From Betaproteobacteria bacterium (GTDB lineage: Bacteria; Pseudomonadota; Gammaproteobacteria; Burkholderiales; Nitrosomonadaceae), in contig JAHZIU010000179.1 in the NCBI GenBank assembly GCA_022601315.1, positions 1 through 12,489 on the forward strand: 12,489 bases of DNA, read 5' to 3'. Positions 1 through 7,985 of the stretch are shown here, piece after piece. The notes under the pieces were generated by a model, which saw only the letters and a list, made by a program, of their open reading frames with translations, did not search any database and was not told the origin of the DNA. The position numbers and the translations under genes are program-made. Every line of letters starts with the position of its first letter. Positions within the stretch are counted from its first letter, which is position 1.

Positions 1-141
1 GAAATGGTGATGCCTGGAGACAATGTGTCAGTGACAGTGAATTTGATTGCACCTATTGCCATGGAAGAAGGGTTGCGTTTTGCCATTCGTGAAGGTGGCA
101 GAACTGTTGGGGCAGGTGTTGTCGCTAAGGTTATTGAATAA
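1..141 (+). CDS. tuf: Elongation factor Tu, C-terminal fragment (5' end outside window)
   Basis: This is the last 46 codons of a gene cut by the left edge, read in frame 1 and closed by TAA at 139-141. The residues include [20 protein letters not shown], then [21 protein letters not shown] to the end, which is the characteristic C-terminus of EF-Tu (domain III beta barrel). EF-Tu is the GTPase that brings aminoacyl-tRNA to the ribosomal A site. The GTPase domain and domain II are not visible. A tuf gene directly upstream of tRNA-Trp, secE and nusG is the usual tufB-type position in proteobacteria; a second copy normally sits at the end of the str operon, which should begin just beyond the right edge. 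Identity is certain; which tuf copy it is remains inferred from context. Confidence 0.96.
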   Translation, partial: EMVMPGDNVSVTVNLIAPIAMEEGLRFAIREGGRTVGAGVVAKVIE

Positions 142-175
142 AGACAATAAAAATAAGCAATTATGATGAGTATTG

Positions 176-208
176 CCCAAAAATTATGAAGTTTAGTTAT
201 GGGTTTTT
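176..208 (+). terminator. Weak terminator-like element between tuf and tRNA-Trp
   Basis: CCCA (176-179) can pair with TGGG (200-203), and five T residues (204-208) follow directly. Beyond the four-base stem only scattered A-T pairs extend the helix, so it is a poor intrinsic terminator. It may give partial termination after tuf, or nothing at all. I saw no convincing sigma70 promoter between 142 and 237, so the tRNA may be made by read-through from tuf. Confidence 0.25.
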
Positions 209-237
209 CCTGAATTGCTGTAGAGATTTTCGAATTA

Positions 238-313
238 AGGCCAGTAGCTCAATTGGCAGAGCGTCGGTCTCCAAAACCGAAGGTTGGGGGTTCGATGCCC
301 TCCTGGCCTGCCA
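238..313 (+). tRNA. tRNA-Trp (anticodon CCA)
   Basis: A 76-base cloverleaf can be folded by eye. The acceptor stem AGGCCAG (238-244) pairs with CTGGCCT (303-309), followed by discriminator G310 and an encoded CCA end (311-313). The D stem is GCTC (247-250) with GAGC (259-262). The anticodon stem is TCGGT (264-268) with ACCGA (276-280), and the loop CTCCAAA puts anticodon CCA at 271-273, which reads UGG. The T stem is GGGGG (286-290) with CCCTC (298-302), with one G-T pair, around the loop TTCGATG. G at the discriminator position is normal for bacterial tRNA-Trp. A tRNA-Trp between tuf and secE is a conserved arrangement, consistent with its being cut out of a longer transcript. Confidence 0.97.
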
Positions 314-414
314 AATATAGAACTTGGATAATAAATCTCAAGTGTAATCATATTATGTAGTAGATTATGTTTTGCATGTAATGCTGTATATAGAGTAAAA
401 AGGATTCGTTAGAC

Positions 415-759
415 GTGAACAAAGTAAAGCTTGGGCTTGTATTCATATTTAGTGTAGCAGGTATTGTTGGTTTCACTTATCTTAGTGAAAGTGCAATGGT
501 TGTACGCGTATTGTCAGTGTTGGTAGGTCTTCTGCTGGCAGCATTTGTAGCTAGGTTTACAACACAGGGCCAAGACTTTTTTGCTTTTTGTAAGGAATCT
601 TCTGTAGAGACGAAGAAGGTCGTGTGGCCAAATCGTAAGGAGACATTACAGACCTCGGCAATGGTTTTTGCTTTTGTTGTTACAATGGCTTTGTTTTTGT
701 GGCTAATTGATGCCGCGTTGATGGGGATTATTAGACTTTTGATGGACCAAGGTGTTTGA
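415..759 (+). CDS. secE: Preprotein translocase subunit SecE
   Basis: SecE clamps the two halves of SecY in the inner-membrane SecYEG channel through which unfolded proteins are exported. The 114-residue product has three hydrophobic segments, roughly residues 6-23, 29-47 and 82-104, the three-helix form seen in E. coli and its relatives rather than the single-helix short form. Between helices 2 and 3 lies the amphipathic SecE signature [13 protein letters not shown] (residues 65-77). The start is GTG at 415, with AGGA at 401-404 as ribosome binding site ten bases upstream; the next methionine is residue 28, inside the membrane region, so GTG is the only sensible start. The 101 bases between the tRNA and secE hold only a short palindrome (GCAT-GTA-ATGC, 374-384) and no promoter I trust. 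nusG begins 20 bases after the stop. Confidence 0.96.
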   Translation: MNKVKLGLVFIFSVAGIVGFTYLSESAMVVRVLSVLVGLLLAAFVARFTTQGQDFFAFCKESSVETKKVVWPNRKETLQTSAMVFAFVVTMALFLWLIDAALMGIIRLLMDQGV

Positions 760-779
760 TCGTTACTCTAGAGGAAAGC

Positions 780-1313
780 ATGAGTAAGAAATGGTTTGTA
801 GTCCACGCATATTCTGGATTTGAGAAAAGTGTACAACGTGCATTGATTGATCGTATTGATCGCGCTGGTATGCAAGATAAGTTTGGTCAAATCCTGGTGC
901 CTGTTGAAGAAGTTGTGGAAATGAAGGGTGGTCAAAAGAATATTAGTGAACGAAAATTCTTCCCAGGGTATGTGTTAGTTGAGATGGAAATGTGCGATGA
1001 GTCGTGGCACCTCGTAAAGAGTACAGATAAAGTCACAGGATTTGTTGGCGGAACAATTATGAAGCCAACGCCAATAAGTCAGAAAGAAGTTGACAATATT
1101 TTGCACCAGATTCAAGAAGGCGTTGAGAAGCCGAAGCCTAAAATTCTTTTTGAGACAGGTGAAGCTGTGCGTGTTAAAGACGGACCATTTACTGACTTTC
1201 ATGGAAATGTGGAAGATGTTAATTACGATAAAAGTAAAATTAGAGTTTCCGTTTCAATTTTTGGGCGGCCAACGCCAGTGGAATTAGATTTTAATCAAGT
1301 AGAGAAATCCTAA
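780..1313 (+). CDS. nusG: Transcription termination/antitermination factor NusG
   Basis: NusG binds the RNA polymerase clamp, suppresses pausing, helps Rho act, and can link polymerase to ribosomal protein S10. The 177-residue product has an N-terminal NGN domain (about residues 1-115), opening with WFVVHAYSG (5-13) and including FFPGYVLV (60-67). The C-terminal KOW domain (about 126-177) carries [13 protein letters not shown] and the loop [11 protein letters not shown]161 corresponds to the S10/Rho-contacting phenylalanine of E. coli NusG. The start chosen is ATG 780, with GAGG at 771-774 as ribosome binding site. An in-frame TTG at 756 overlaps the end of secE and would add eight residues absent from the family. 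Length agrees with E. coli NusG (181). Its stop codon lies inside a hairpin (1310-1345). Confidence 0.97.
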   Translation: MSKKWFVVHAYSGFEKSVQRALIDRIDRAGMQDKFGQILVPVEEVVEMKGGQKNISERKFFPGYVLVEMEMCDESWHLVKSTDKVTGFVGGTIMKPTPISQKEVDNILHQIQEGVEKPKPKILFETGEAVRVKDGPFTDFHGNVEDVNYDKSKIRVSVSIFGRPTPVELDFNQVEKS

Positions 1314-1345
1314 GCCATAAGGTTTATTTATAAAAAAAGGCTTAG
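1310..1345 (+). other. Hairpin spanning the nusG stop codon
   Basis: CTAAGCC (1310-1316) is a perfect 7-base complement of GGCTTAG (1339-1345), with a 22-base A/T-rich loop. The stem includes the nusG stop codon (TAA 1311-1313). The expected T-run does not follow the stem, so it is not a standard Rho-independent terminator. It could be an RNA processing or stability element separating secE-nusG from rplK-rplA messages; that role is inferred only from position. Confidence 0.4.
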
Positions 1346-1354
1346 AGATTAGTA

Positions 1355-1385
1355 GGGGAGAGTGAGTAATCACTCGATGGCACCC
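1355..1385 (+). promoter_or_regulatory. Candidate L1 autoregulatory operator in the rplKA leader
   Basis: A compact two-part hairpin ends 16 bases before the rplK start. The outer stem is GGG (1355-1357) with CCC (1383-1385). An asymmetric internal loop has GA (1358-1359) on one side and GATGGCA (1376-1382) on the other. The inner stem is GAGTGA (1360-1365) with TCACTC (1370-1375), capped by GTAA, a GNRA-type tetraloop. It is established in E. coli and other prokaryotes that ribosomal protein L1, when in excess, binds a leader RNA that mimics its 23S rRNA site and represses the L11-L1 message. A short stem, a lopsided GA/GAUG-type loop and a G-C outer stem fit that mimicry. The structure is seen directly; its L1 role is inferred from position and shape. 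Confidence 0.58.
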
Positions 1386-1401
1386 ATATAAGGAGAGTAA
1401 A

Positions 1402-1833
1402 GTGGCAAAGAAAATAGTTGGTTATATTAAGTTGCAAGTTCCGGCTGGTAAAGCTAATCCAAGTCCGCCGATTGGCCCGGCGCTTGGACAACGTCAATTG
1501 AATATTATGGAGTTTTGTAAGGCATTTAACGCTGCTACGCAGAAGATTGAGCCAGGCTTGCCGGTGCCAGTGGTTATAACGGCCTATGCAGACAAGAGTT
1601 TTACTTTCGTAATGAAAACAACGCCTGCAGCGGTATTAATTAAAAAGGCAGCGGGTGTAAGTAAAGGAAGTGCTAGGCCTCATGTTGAAAAAGTAGGAAA
1701 GTTAAGTCGGAGTCAGGCCGAGGAGATTGCCAAAGTTAAAATGCCTGATTTAACAGCAGCAGACATGGATGCTGCAGTGCGTACAATTGCCGGTAGTGCA
1801 AGAAGTATGGGCATAGATGTGGAAGGGGCATAA
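1402..1833 (+). CDS. rplK: 50S ribosomal protein L11
   Basis: L11 binds the GTPase-associated region of 23S rRNA at the base of the L7/L12 stalk and is needed for factor function and the RelA stringent response. The product is 143 residues, the normal family length. The N-terminal domain contains the proline-rich segment PPIGPALGQ (22-30), the thiostrepton-binding face. The C-terminal RNA-binding domain (about 75-143) includes [20 protein letters not shown] and the final [11 protein letters not shown]. The start is GTG at 1402 with a strong AGGAG site at 1391-1395; the next methionine is residue 37, so GTG is required. The stop is one base from the rplA start. It is probably repressed together with rplA through the leader hairpin at 1355-1385. 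Confidence 0.97.
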   Translation: MAKKIVGYIKLQVPAGKANPSPPIGPALGQRQLNIMEFCKAFNAATQKIEPGLPVPVVITAYADKSFTFVMKTTPAAVLIKKAAGVSKGSARPHVEKVGKLSRSQAEEIAKVKMPDLTAADMDAAVRTIAGSARSMGIDVEGA

Positions 1834-1834
1834 T

Positions 1835-2527
1835 ATGGCGCGTTTATCAAATCGTTATAAATCAATTGCAGAAAAAAGAGATCGTAACAAACTATATCCA
1901 TTAGATGAGGCGCTAGGATTTGTTAAAGAAACAGCCACAGCAAAGTTTGACGAGTCGATTGATGTCGCTATCAATTTAGGTATTGACGCAAAGAAATCAG
2001 ATCAATCCGTGCGTGGCTCAGTCGTATTGCCTGCCGGAACTGGAAAAACAGTACGTGTTGCAGTGTTTGCACAAGGTGATAAAGCGAAAGAAGCGGAAGA
2101 AGCAGGTGCAGATATCGTTGGTTTTGATGACTTGGCAGCAGAGATTAAAGCTGGAAATATTAATTTTGACGTTACGATTGCCAGTCCAGATGCAATGCGG
2201 GTGGTCGGACAGTTAGGTCAGATTTTGGGGCCACGTAGCTTAATGCCAAATCCGAAAGTTGGAACTGTAACGACAGATATTGCTGGTGCAGTTAAAAATG
2301 CAAAAGCAGGACAAGTTCAATTTCGTGCCGACAAGACCGGTATTATCCACTGCACGATTGGACGTGCTTCATTTGGGGTTGATGCCTTAAAACAAAATAT
2401 TGTGGCGTTGGTCGATGCGCTAATTAAAGCAAAACCTGCTGCATCAAAAGGCCTTTACCTGAAACGTGTATCTGTCTCTAGCACCATGGGTATTGGTGTA
2501 CGAGTGGAGCAATCTAGTATAACGTAA
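1835..2527 (+). CDS. rplA: 50S ribosomal protein L1
   Basis: L1 forms the mobile L1 stalk of the 50S subunit, which guides deacylated tRNA out of the E site; in E. coli it also represses its own operon. The product is 230 residues (E. coli 234). The N-terminus reads [13 protein letters not shown], and the conserved loop [14 protein letters not shown], in which the family more often has G where S stands, is present in the second domain. The ATG at 1835 is chosen over an in-frame ATG at 1817 because its N-terminus matches the family; GGAAGGGG at 1821-1828, within the end of rplK, is the likely ribosome binding site. With one base between the rplK stop and this start, translation of the two is probably coupled. 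The gene ends in four successive in-frame stops (TAA, TAA, TAA, TGA; 2525-2536). Confidence 0.97.
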   Translation: MARLSNRYKSIAEKRDRNKLYPLDEALGFVKETATAKFDESIDVAINLGIDAKKSDQSVRGSVVLPAGTGKTVRVAVFAQGDKAKEAEEAGADIVGFDDLAAEIKAGNINFDVTIASPDAMRVVGQLGQILGPRSLMPNPKVGTVTTDIAGAVKNAKAGQVQFRADKTGIIHCTIGRASFGVDALKQNIVALVDALIKAKPAASKGLYLKRVSVSSTMGIGVRVEQSSIT

Positions 2528-2573
2528 TAATAATGAACTTTGGGCTGCTGATTTAGTAGTTTTATTCAGTGGG

Positions 2574-2602
2574 TTGTCAAAGACCGTTGGGGCGTTTATA
2601 AA
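2574..2602 (+). promoter_or_regulatory. Candidate sigma70 promoter upstream of rplJL-rpoBC
   Basis: TTGTCA (2574-2579) matches the -35 consensus at five of six bases, TATAAA (2597-2602) matches the -10 at five of six, and the spacer is exactly 17 bases. It is the best promoter-like sequence I found in the intergenic regions. Transcription would start near 2609, giving a leader of about 180 bases before rplJ, similar to the leader made from the established P-L10 promoter of E. coli. The same bases could instead belong to the structured L10 leader RNA made by read-through from rplA (see next entry), so the call is uncertain. Confidence 0.5.
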
Positions 2603-2788
2603 TAATCAGTAACTTGATTTTCTGTAAGCCTTAAATGCATTTTGTCGTAAATTTTCAAATTGTACCCAGCGTAGATGGTGTACCCAAACAGGATATGTTT
2701 TTCCTGGTCTAAGGTCGCCAGTTTGTGGTGTTTGGACAATGATGATATTCACTGGACCAATGCACCTTTTACTGATGGAGAATGAACC
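2577..2788 (+). promoter_or_regulatory. rplJ leader, probable L10(L12)4 autoregulatory RNA
   Basis: This non-coding stretch fills the rplA-rplJ gap. Visible structure: CAGGA (2689-2693) pairs with TCCTG (2702-2706). TTGG (2732-2735) pairs with CCAA (2757-2760), and just outside it GGTG (2727-2730) with CACC (2763-2766). CAAA-GACC (2578-2585) can pair with GGTC (2713-2716) and TTTG (2722-2725), with GCCAG bulged. TGTACCC occurs twice (2661-2667, 2679-2685). In E. coli and many other bacteria the rplJ leader contains a kink-turn site bound by the L10-L7/L12 complex, which shuts off translation of both proteins. Position, length and the segments AAAGACCGTTGG and GCGTAGATGGTG, which resemble betaproteobacterial L10 leaders as I remember them, support this. 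I have not derived the full fold. Confidence 0.65.
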
Positions 2789-3310
2789 TTGAGTCTTAAT
2801 ATTGAAGAAAAAAAGGCAATAGTAGCTGAAGTGAGCGCTCAAGTAGCAGATGCTCAGGCTATTATTGTTGCAGAGTATCGAGGTATGGAAGTTGGTCAGA
2901 TGACGCAACTTAGAGCTAAAACACGTGAGTCAGGAATCTATTTTCGTGTCATAAAAAATTCATTGGTGCGTCGCGCTGTTGCAGATACACCTTATGCAGG
3001 TCTTGCAAAGCATATGGTTGGTCCGCTTGCATATGGGATTAGTTCTGACCCTGTTGCTGCAGCAAAAGTATTGCATGAATTTTCTAAAGATAATGAAAAA
3101 TTCGTGATTAAAGCTGGTGCTATGGGTGAGAACGTCATGACTTTCGAAGATGTTAAAGCCCTTGCTGCACTGCCAAGCCGAGACGAATTGTTATCCAAAT
3201 TAATGGGTACCATGCAAGCTCCGGTTGCCAAGTTTGTTAGGACACTAAATGAAGTGCCTACAAAATTTGTACGCTGTTTGGCCGCAGTACGCGATAGCAA
3301 ATCATCTTAA
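2789..3310 (+). CDS. rplJ: 50S ribosomal protein L10
   Basis: L10 anchors the L7/L12 dimers to the 50S subunit, next to L11 on 23S rRNA. The product is 173 residues. The N-terminal rRNA-binding domain starts [20 protein letters not shown] and includes [17 protein letters not shown] and the segment [11 protein letters not shown]. The C-terminal helix (about 135-173) that carries L7/L12 ends [21 protein letters not shown]. The start is TTG at 2789 with TGGAG (2776-2780) eight bases upstream. A TGA in frame at 2783-2785 rules out an earlier start, and the first internal ATG is residue 29, so TTG is obligatory. A rare start fits a gene whose output is limited by translation. An ATG at 2782 in another frame gives only five codons and lies too close to the ribosome binding site to be used well. 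Confidence 0.96.
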   Translation: MSLNIEEKKAIVAEVSAQVADAQAIIVAEYRGMEVGQMTQLRAKTRESGIYFRVIKNSLVRRAVADTPYAGLAKHMVGPLAYGISSDPVAAAKVLHEFSKDNEKFVIKAGAMGENVMTFEDVKALAALPSRDELLSKLMGTMQAPVAKFVRTLNEVPTKFVRCLAAVRDSKSS

Positions 3311-3362
3311 ACCTCTATTCAATACTCGTATTTAAAAAATTAGAAATAACCAGGAGAAACTA

Positions 3363-3746
3363 ATGGCTGTATCAAAAGAAGAAATTTTAGAAGCAGTTGC
3401 AAATATGTCAGTTCTTGATTTATCACAGTTAATTACTGAAATGGAAGAGAAATTTGGTGTGTCGGCAGCTGCCGCAGCAGTAGCAGTTGCCGCACCTGGC
3501 GCTGGTGGTGCTAGTGATAGTGCTGCTGCTGAGCAAACAGAATTCACAGTCGTGCTGACCGCAGTTGGTGAAAGTAAAGTTAATGTTATTAAAGTTGTTA
3601 GAGCCGTTACCGGCTTAGGGCTAAAAGAAGCAAAAGACTTGGTCGATGGTGCACCTAAGCCAATTAAAGAAGGTGTTTCTAAAGAAGATGCTGAAGCAAT
3701 TCAGAAGCAATTAACTGAAGCCGGCGCATCTTGCGACGTTAAGTAG
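3363..3746 (+). CDS. rplL: 50S ribosomal protein L7/L12
   Basis: L7/L12 is the multi-copy stalk protein that recruits and activates translational GTPases (EF-Tu, EF-G, IF2). The 127-residue product has the standard layout: an N-terminal dimerisation and L10-binding region (about 1-36), an Ala/Gly-rich flexible hinge (about 37-57, with [15 protein letters not shown]), and a globular C-terminal domain with [20 protein letters not shown] and the factor-binding stretch [19 protein letters not shown]. Start is ATG 3363 with AGGAG at 3352-3356. It follows rplJ after 52 bases that hold only the ribosome binding site, and is presumably translated at several times the L10 rate from its own strong site. 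The C-terminus reads GASCDVK; a cysteine near the end is unusual, where charged or small residues are more common. Confidence 0.97.
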   Translation: MAVSKEEILEAVANMSVLDLSQLITEMEEKFGVSAAAAAVAVAAPGAGGASDSAAAEQTEFTVVLTAVGESKVNVIKVVRAVTGLGLKEAKDLVDGAPKPIKEGVSKEDAEAIQKQLTEAGASCDVK

Positions 3747-3764
3747 TTTTGCAATTGAAACTTC

Positions 3765-3807
3765 AGGGCTGGTAAGCAAATTTACGCTACCAGCCTTTGG
3801 TATTTTT
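3765..3807 (+). terminator. Attenuator / partial terminator between rplL and rpoB
   Basis: AGGGCTGGTA (3765-3774) pairs with TACCAGCCTT (3788-3797) over ten positions, including one G-T pair and eight perfect inner pairs, around a 13-base loop. The tail TTTGGTATTTTT contains a run of five T (3803-3807), interrupted from the stem by GGTA. This is the strongest terminator-like hairpin in the window. In E. coli a partial terminator and RNase III site between rplL and rpoB reduces polymerase synthesis relative to stalk protein; the same job is likely here. The broken T-run suggests incomplete termination, as needed for rpoBC expression. Confidence 0.75.
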
Positions 3808-3902
3808 ATCATCCGATGTTGTTTTTATAGATTTTAAAACAAATTGATGATTCTTTGGTCTCAAAACCTCAACCCTCTGTCTTCTTCTCCCGGAGAATAT
3901 TC

Positions 3903-6900
3903 ATGAGCTATTCGTTCACCGAGAAAAAACGTATTCGTAAAAGTTTTGCTAAGCGTGCGAGCGTTTTGCCGATTCCCTTTCTTCTCGCTACTCAGCTCGA
4001 ATCATATGCATCATTCTTGCAAGAGAAAGTAGTGCCTAATAAACGCAAGAATCAAGGTTTGCAGGCCGCATTTAACTCAATCTTTCCGATTGAAAGTCAT
4101 ACTAAAAATGCGCGTCTGGATTTTATCAGCTATCAGCTCGGTACGCCCGTATTTGATGTTAAGGAATGTCAACAACGTGGATTGACATATGCGTCACCGT
4201 TACGTGCCAAGGTGCGGCTGACAATTATGGATAAAGAAGCGTCAAAACCGACAGTCAAAGAAGTAAAAGAACAAGAAGTCTATATGGGAGAAATTCCCTT
4301 GATGACTGATACAGGTTCTTTTGTTATCAATGGTACTGAGCGGGTTATTGTTTCTCAGTTACATCGTTCTCCAGGTGTTTTCTTTGAGCATGATCGTGGC
4401 AAAACACATTCATCAGGAAAACTGCTGTTTTCTGCACGTATTATTCCGTATCGCGGATCCTGGCTTGATTTTGAGTTTGATCCAAAGGATTGTCTCTTTT
4501 TCAGGATTGATCGTCGACGAAAGATGCCTGTTACAACCTTATTAAAAGCAATTGGTTATACAGCAGAACAAATTCTGAAAGATTTCTTTATTTTTGACTG
4601 TTTTCATTTTCAAAGTAAAGGTATCCAATTTGAGTTAGTACCGGAGCGTTTACGTGGTGAAGTAGCTAGCTTCGATATTTTGTCAAAGAAAAATGAAGTA
4701 ATTGTGCAAAAAGATAAGCGCATAACCGCAAAGCACATTAGAAATTTACAGGAAGCGAAAATAAGCCAACTTGAAGTGCCAGAGGACTTTTTGCTGGGAC
4801 GTATACTGGCGCATGATGTTATTGATAAAGAAACGGGTGAAGTCATTGCTGTTGTTAATGATGAAATTACCGAGGAAATTCTTGCAAAGTTGCGCGAAGC
4901 AGATATTAAGACGATTAATACATTGTATGTCAATGACCTTAATCATGGTTCCTACATTTCTCAAACATTGAGAGTTGATGAAACGACGGATGAGATGACT
5001 GCGCAAGTTGCAATTTATCGAATGATGCGCCCTGGCGAACCGCCTACAGAAGATGCAGTAAAAGCATTGTTTGGTGGATTGTTTTATTCACCAGAACGTT
5101 ATGATTTATCAGTTGTTGGACGCATGAAATTTAATCGACGTGTGGGTAGAACAGAGTTAACAGGTTCACAAACTTTGTCGAATGAAGACATCACTGATGT
5201 CATAAGAATATTGGTTGAATTGCGCAATGGTCGTGGCGAGATTGATGATATTGACCATTTGGGAAATCGACGGGTACGATCAGTTGGTGAATTGGCTGAA
5301 AACCAATTCAGATCTGGTTTGGTGCGTGTTGAGCGTGCTGTCAAAGAGCGATTAAGTCAAGCAGAATCAGATAATCTAATGCCGCATGATTTAATCAATG
5401 CCAAACCTGTTTCAGCGGCTGCTCGTGAATTCTTTGGTTCAAGTCAATTGTCTCAGTTTATGGATCAAACCAATCCGCTGTCAGAAATCACACACAAACG
5501 TCGCATTTCAGCTTTAGGCCCTGGTGGTTTAACTAGGGAACGTGCTGGTTTTGAAGTGCGTGACGTGCACCCAACACATTATGGTCGCGTTTGTCCGATT
5601 GAAACACCGGAAGGTCCAAATATTGGATTGATAAATTCTTTGGCTTTGTTTGCACGTACAAATGAATATGGATTTATTGAAACACCTTATAGAAAGGTTA
5701 ATGATTCTCAAGTATCCAGTGAAATAGACTATCTTTCTGCCATAGAGGAGGGTAAGTTTATGATTGCACAGGCAAATGCAGAGCTGGATAATGCAGGTAA
5801 ATTTGTCAGTGATATAGTTTCCTGCCGTAATAAGAACGAATTTGCTTTGTCGTCACCCGAGCGTATTGAATATATGGATGTGGCGCCAGCGCAAATTGTT
5901 TCAGTGGCTGCATCGTTAATCCCATTTTTAGAACATGATGATGCAAACCGTGCATTAATGGGATCTAATATGCAACGCCAGGCTGTACCTTGCTTGCGTG
6001 CGGAAAAATCACTTGTCGGTACAGGTATTGAACGCGTTGTTGCAGTTCACTCGGGCACTACAGTGCGTGCTGAGCGAGGCGGCGTTGTGGATTATGTTGA
6101 TGCAAGTCGTATTGTTGTTCGGGTGCATGATGCTGAAGCACAGATGGGTGAAGTCGGTGTTGATATCTATAATTTAATTAAATATACGCGCTCAAATCAA
6201 AATACAAATATTAACCAACGCCCGTTGGTTAATATTGGTGATCAGATAGAGAAAGATGATGTTATTGCTGATGGTGCTTCTACCGATATGGGTGAGTTGG
6301 CATTAGGTCAAAATATGCTGGTTGCATTTATGCCCTGGAATGGCTATAACTTTGAAGATTCAATTCTGATATCTGAGCGGATTGTTGCTGAGGACCGTTT
6401 TACATCAATACATATTGAAGAGCTTTCTGTTGTCAGTAGAGACACTAAACTAGGTACTGAAGAAATAACTGCTGATATTCCAAATTTATCTGAACAACAA
6501 TTGGGTCGACTGGATGAATCAGGTATTGTATTTATTGGCGCAGAAGTAGAGGCCGGTGATGTATTAGTTGGTAAAGTCACACCTAAAGGTGAAACGCAGT
6601 TGACACCAGAAGAAAAGCTTTTGCGCGCTATTTTTGGTGAAAAGGCATCTGATGTTAAAGATACTTCATTACGTGTGCCATCTGGGATTTCTGGCACTGT
6701 TATTGATGTTCAGGTGTTTACACGAGAAGGTATTGAACGTGATAAACGTGCGCAGCAAATTACCGAAGATGAGCTGGATCGCTATAAGAAAGATTTAGCC
6801 GATCAAATGCGTATTGTTGAAGAAGATGCATTTGAGCGTATTGAACGCTTGATAACAGGTAAAACAGCAACAGGCGGCCCCAATAAGCTTGCAAAGGGAA

Positions 6901-7976
6901 CGACTATCTCATCTGAATATTTGGAGAGTATTGATCCACATTATTGGTTTGATATTCGATTATCTGATGAAGAAACCAGTATGCAACTTGAGCAAGTTCA
7001 CGAAAGTATGGCGCTCAAACGTAAAGAATTCGATGCGGCATTTGATGAGAAAAAGAAGAAACTCACGCAGGGCGATGAATTGGCGCCCGGTGTGCAAAAA
7101 ATGGTAAAAATTTATATTGCTGTTAAACGTCGCTTGCAACCCGGCGACAAAATGGCTGGGCGTCATGGCAATAAGGGTGTGATCTCCAAGATTGTTCCGC
7201 TGGAAGATATGCCCTATATGGCTGATGGTACGCCTGTTGATATCGTTTTAAATCCGTTGGGTGTGCCATCGCGTATGAATGTTGGACAGATTCTTGAAGT
7301 GCATTTAGGTTGGGCAGCAAAAGGGTTAGGCAATAAAATTAATGAGATGCTGAGTGCGCAAAAGAATGTTAATGAAGTTAGAACGTTTCTGGATAAAATA
7401 TACAACCATAGTGGAAAAAAAGAAGATGTTTCTGCATTGACCGATGATGAAATTATTGCTTTAGCTGGTAATCTGACAAAAGGCGTTCCTTTTGCTACGC
7501 CTGTGTTCGACGGTGCGTCTGAAAATGATATTAAAGACATGTTGGAATTGGCGGAGTTGCCTAGATCTGGTCAGATAACGTTGTATGATGGCAGAACAGG
7601 TGAAGCATTTGATAGACCAGTGACTGTTGGTTATATGCATGTGTTGAAATTGCATCATTTGGTTGATGATAAGATGCATGCTCGTTCTACAGGTCCATAT
7701 AGTCTGGTAACGCAACAACCGCTGGGTGGTAAAGCCCAGTTTGGTGGGCAGCGTTTTGGTGAAATGGAGGTCTGGGCACTAGAAGCATATGGTGCTGCAT
7801 ATACATTGCAAGAAATGCTGACAGTTAAGTCGGATGATGTCGCCGGACGCACTAAAGTATACGAAAGTATCGTTAAGGGTGACCATAAAATTGATGCTGG
7901 AATGCCAGAGTCATTTAATGTGTTGGTAAAAGAGATACGATCATTGGGTATGGATATTGATCTTGAGCAACATTAA
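3903..7976 (+). CDS. rpoB: DNA-directed RNA polymerase subunit beta
   Basis: RpoB forms one side of the RNA polymerase cleft and contributes to the active centre. The 1357-residue product (E. coli 1342) is complete. The N-terminus reads [20 protein letters not shown]. The protrusion motif [20 protein letters not shown] starts at H154. The rifampicin-binding cluster (about 512-538) has D521, H531 and S536, matching E. coli D516, H526 and S531, so rifampicin sensitivity is predicted; T523 replaces E. coli N518, as is common in betaproteobacteria. K1083 and K1091 in the [12 protein letters not shown] motif match the active-site lysines K1065 and K1073 of E. coli. The C-terminal switch and clamp region includes [20 protein letters not shown]. 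Start is ATG 3903 with GGAG at 3892-3895; an in-frame TTG at 3855 would add 16 residues not found in the family and is rejected. No frameshift or insertion domain is evident. Confidence 0.98.
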   Translation: MSYSFTEKKRIRKSFAKRASVLPIPFLLATQLESYASFLQEKVVPNKRKNQGLQAAFNSIFPIESHTKNARLDFISYQLGTPVFDVKECQQRGLTYASPLRAKVRLTIMDKEASKPTVKEVKEQEVYMGEIPLMTDTGSFVINGTERVIVSQLHRSPGVFFEHDRGKTHSSGKLLFSARIIPYRGSWLDFEFDPKDCLFFRIDRRRKMPVTTLLKAIGYTAEQILKDFFIFDCFHFQSKGIQFELVPERLRGEVASFDILSKKNEVIVQKDKRITAKHIRNLQEAKISQLEVPEDFLLGRILAHDVIDKETGEVIAVVNDEITEEILAKLREADIKTINTLYVNDLNHGSYISQTLRVDETTDEMTAQVAIYRMMRPGEPPTEDAVKALFGGLFYSPERYDLSVVGRMKFNRRVGRTELTGSQTLSNEDITDVIRILVELRNGRGEIDDIDHLGNRRVRSVGELAENQFRSGLVRVERAVKERLSQAESDNLMPHDLINAKPVSAAAREFFGSSQLSQFMDQTNPLSEITHKRRISALGPGGLTRERAGFEVRDVHPTHYGRVCPIETPEGPNIGLINSLALFARTNEYGFIETPYRKVNDSQVSSEIDYLSAIEEGKFMIAQANAELDNAGKFVSDIVSCRNKNEFALSSPERIEYMDVAPAQIVSVAASLIPFLEHDDANRALMGSNMQRQAVPCLRAEKSLVGTGIERVVAVHSGTTVRAERGGVVDYVDASRIVVRVHDAEAQMGEVGVDIYNLIKYTRSNQNTNINQRPLVNIGDQIEKDDVIADGASTDMGELALGQNMLVAFMPWNGYNFEDSILISERIVAEDRFTSIHIEELSVVSRDTKLGTEEITADIPNLSEQQLGRLDESGIVFIGAEVEAGDVLVGKVTPKGETQLTPEEKLLRAIFGEKASDVKDTSLRVPSGISGTVIDVQVFTREGIERDKRAQQITEDELDRYKKDLADQMRIVEEDAFERIERLITGKTATGGPNKLAKGTTISSEYLESIDPHYWFDIRLSDEETSMQLEQVHESMALKRKEFDAAFDEKKKKLTQGDELAPGVQKMVKIYIAVKRRLQPGDKMAGRHGNKGVISKIVPLEDMPYMADGTPVDIVLNPLGVPSRMNVGQILEVHLGWAAKGLGNKINEMLSAQKNVNEVRTFLDKIYNHSGKKEDVSALTDDEIIALAGNLTKGVPFATPVFDGASENDIKDMLELAELPRSGQITLYDGRTGEAFDRPVTVGYMHVLKLHHLVDDKMHARSTGPYSLVTQQPLGGKAQFGGQRFGEMEVWALEAYGAAYTLQEMLTVKSDDVAGRTKVYESIVKGDHKIDAGMPESFNVLVKEIRSLGMDIDLEQH

Positions 7977-7985
7977 TAATTCGTG

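Noticed and set aside
756..779. Longer nusG start at TTG 756
   Set aside because: It overlaps secE, adds residues absent from the family, and the ribosome binding site at 771-774 points to ATG 780.
1089..1117. TTGACA at 1089-1094 inside nusG as an internal promoter for rplK
   Set aside because: The -35 is perfect but no -10-like sequence occurs at a 16-18 base spacing (CAAGAA at 17).
2782..2799. Five-codon ATG frame (2782-2799) overlapping the rplJ start as a leader peptide
   Set aside because: Its ATG lies one base after GGAG, too close for efficient initiation, and the peptide has no notable composition.
2606..2908. A 100-codon open frame on the minus strand covering the rplJ leader and start
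   Set aside because: It crosses the structured leader and the start of rplJ, has no recognisable domain and no clear ribosome binding site, and the opposite strand is accounted for by leader RNA and L10.
3855..3902. Longer rpoB start at TTG 3855
   Set aside because: The added 16 residues have no counterpart in RpoB, and the ATG at 3903 has a well-spaced GGAG and the family N-terminus.
5436..5514. T523 in the RpoB rifampicin cluster as a resistance change
   Set aside because: D521, H531 and S536 are wild type, and threonine at this place is a common natural state in betaproteobacteria.
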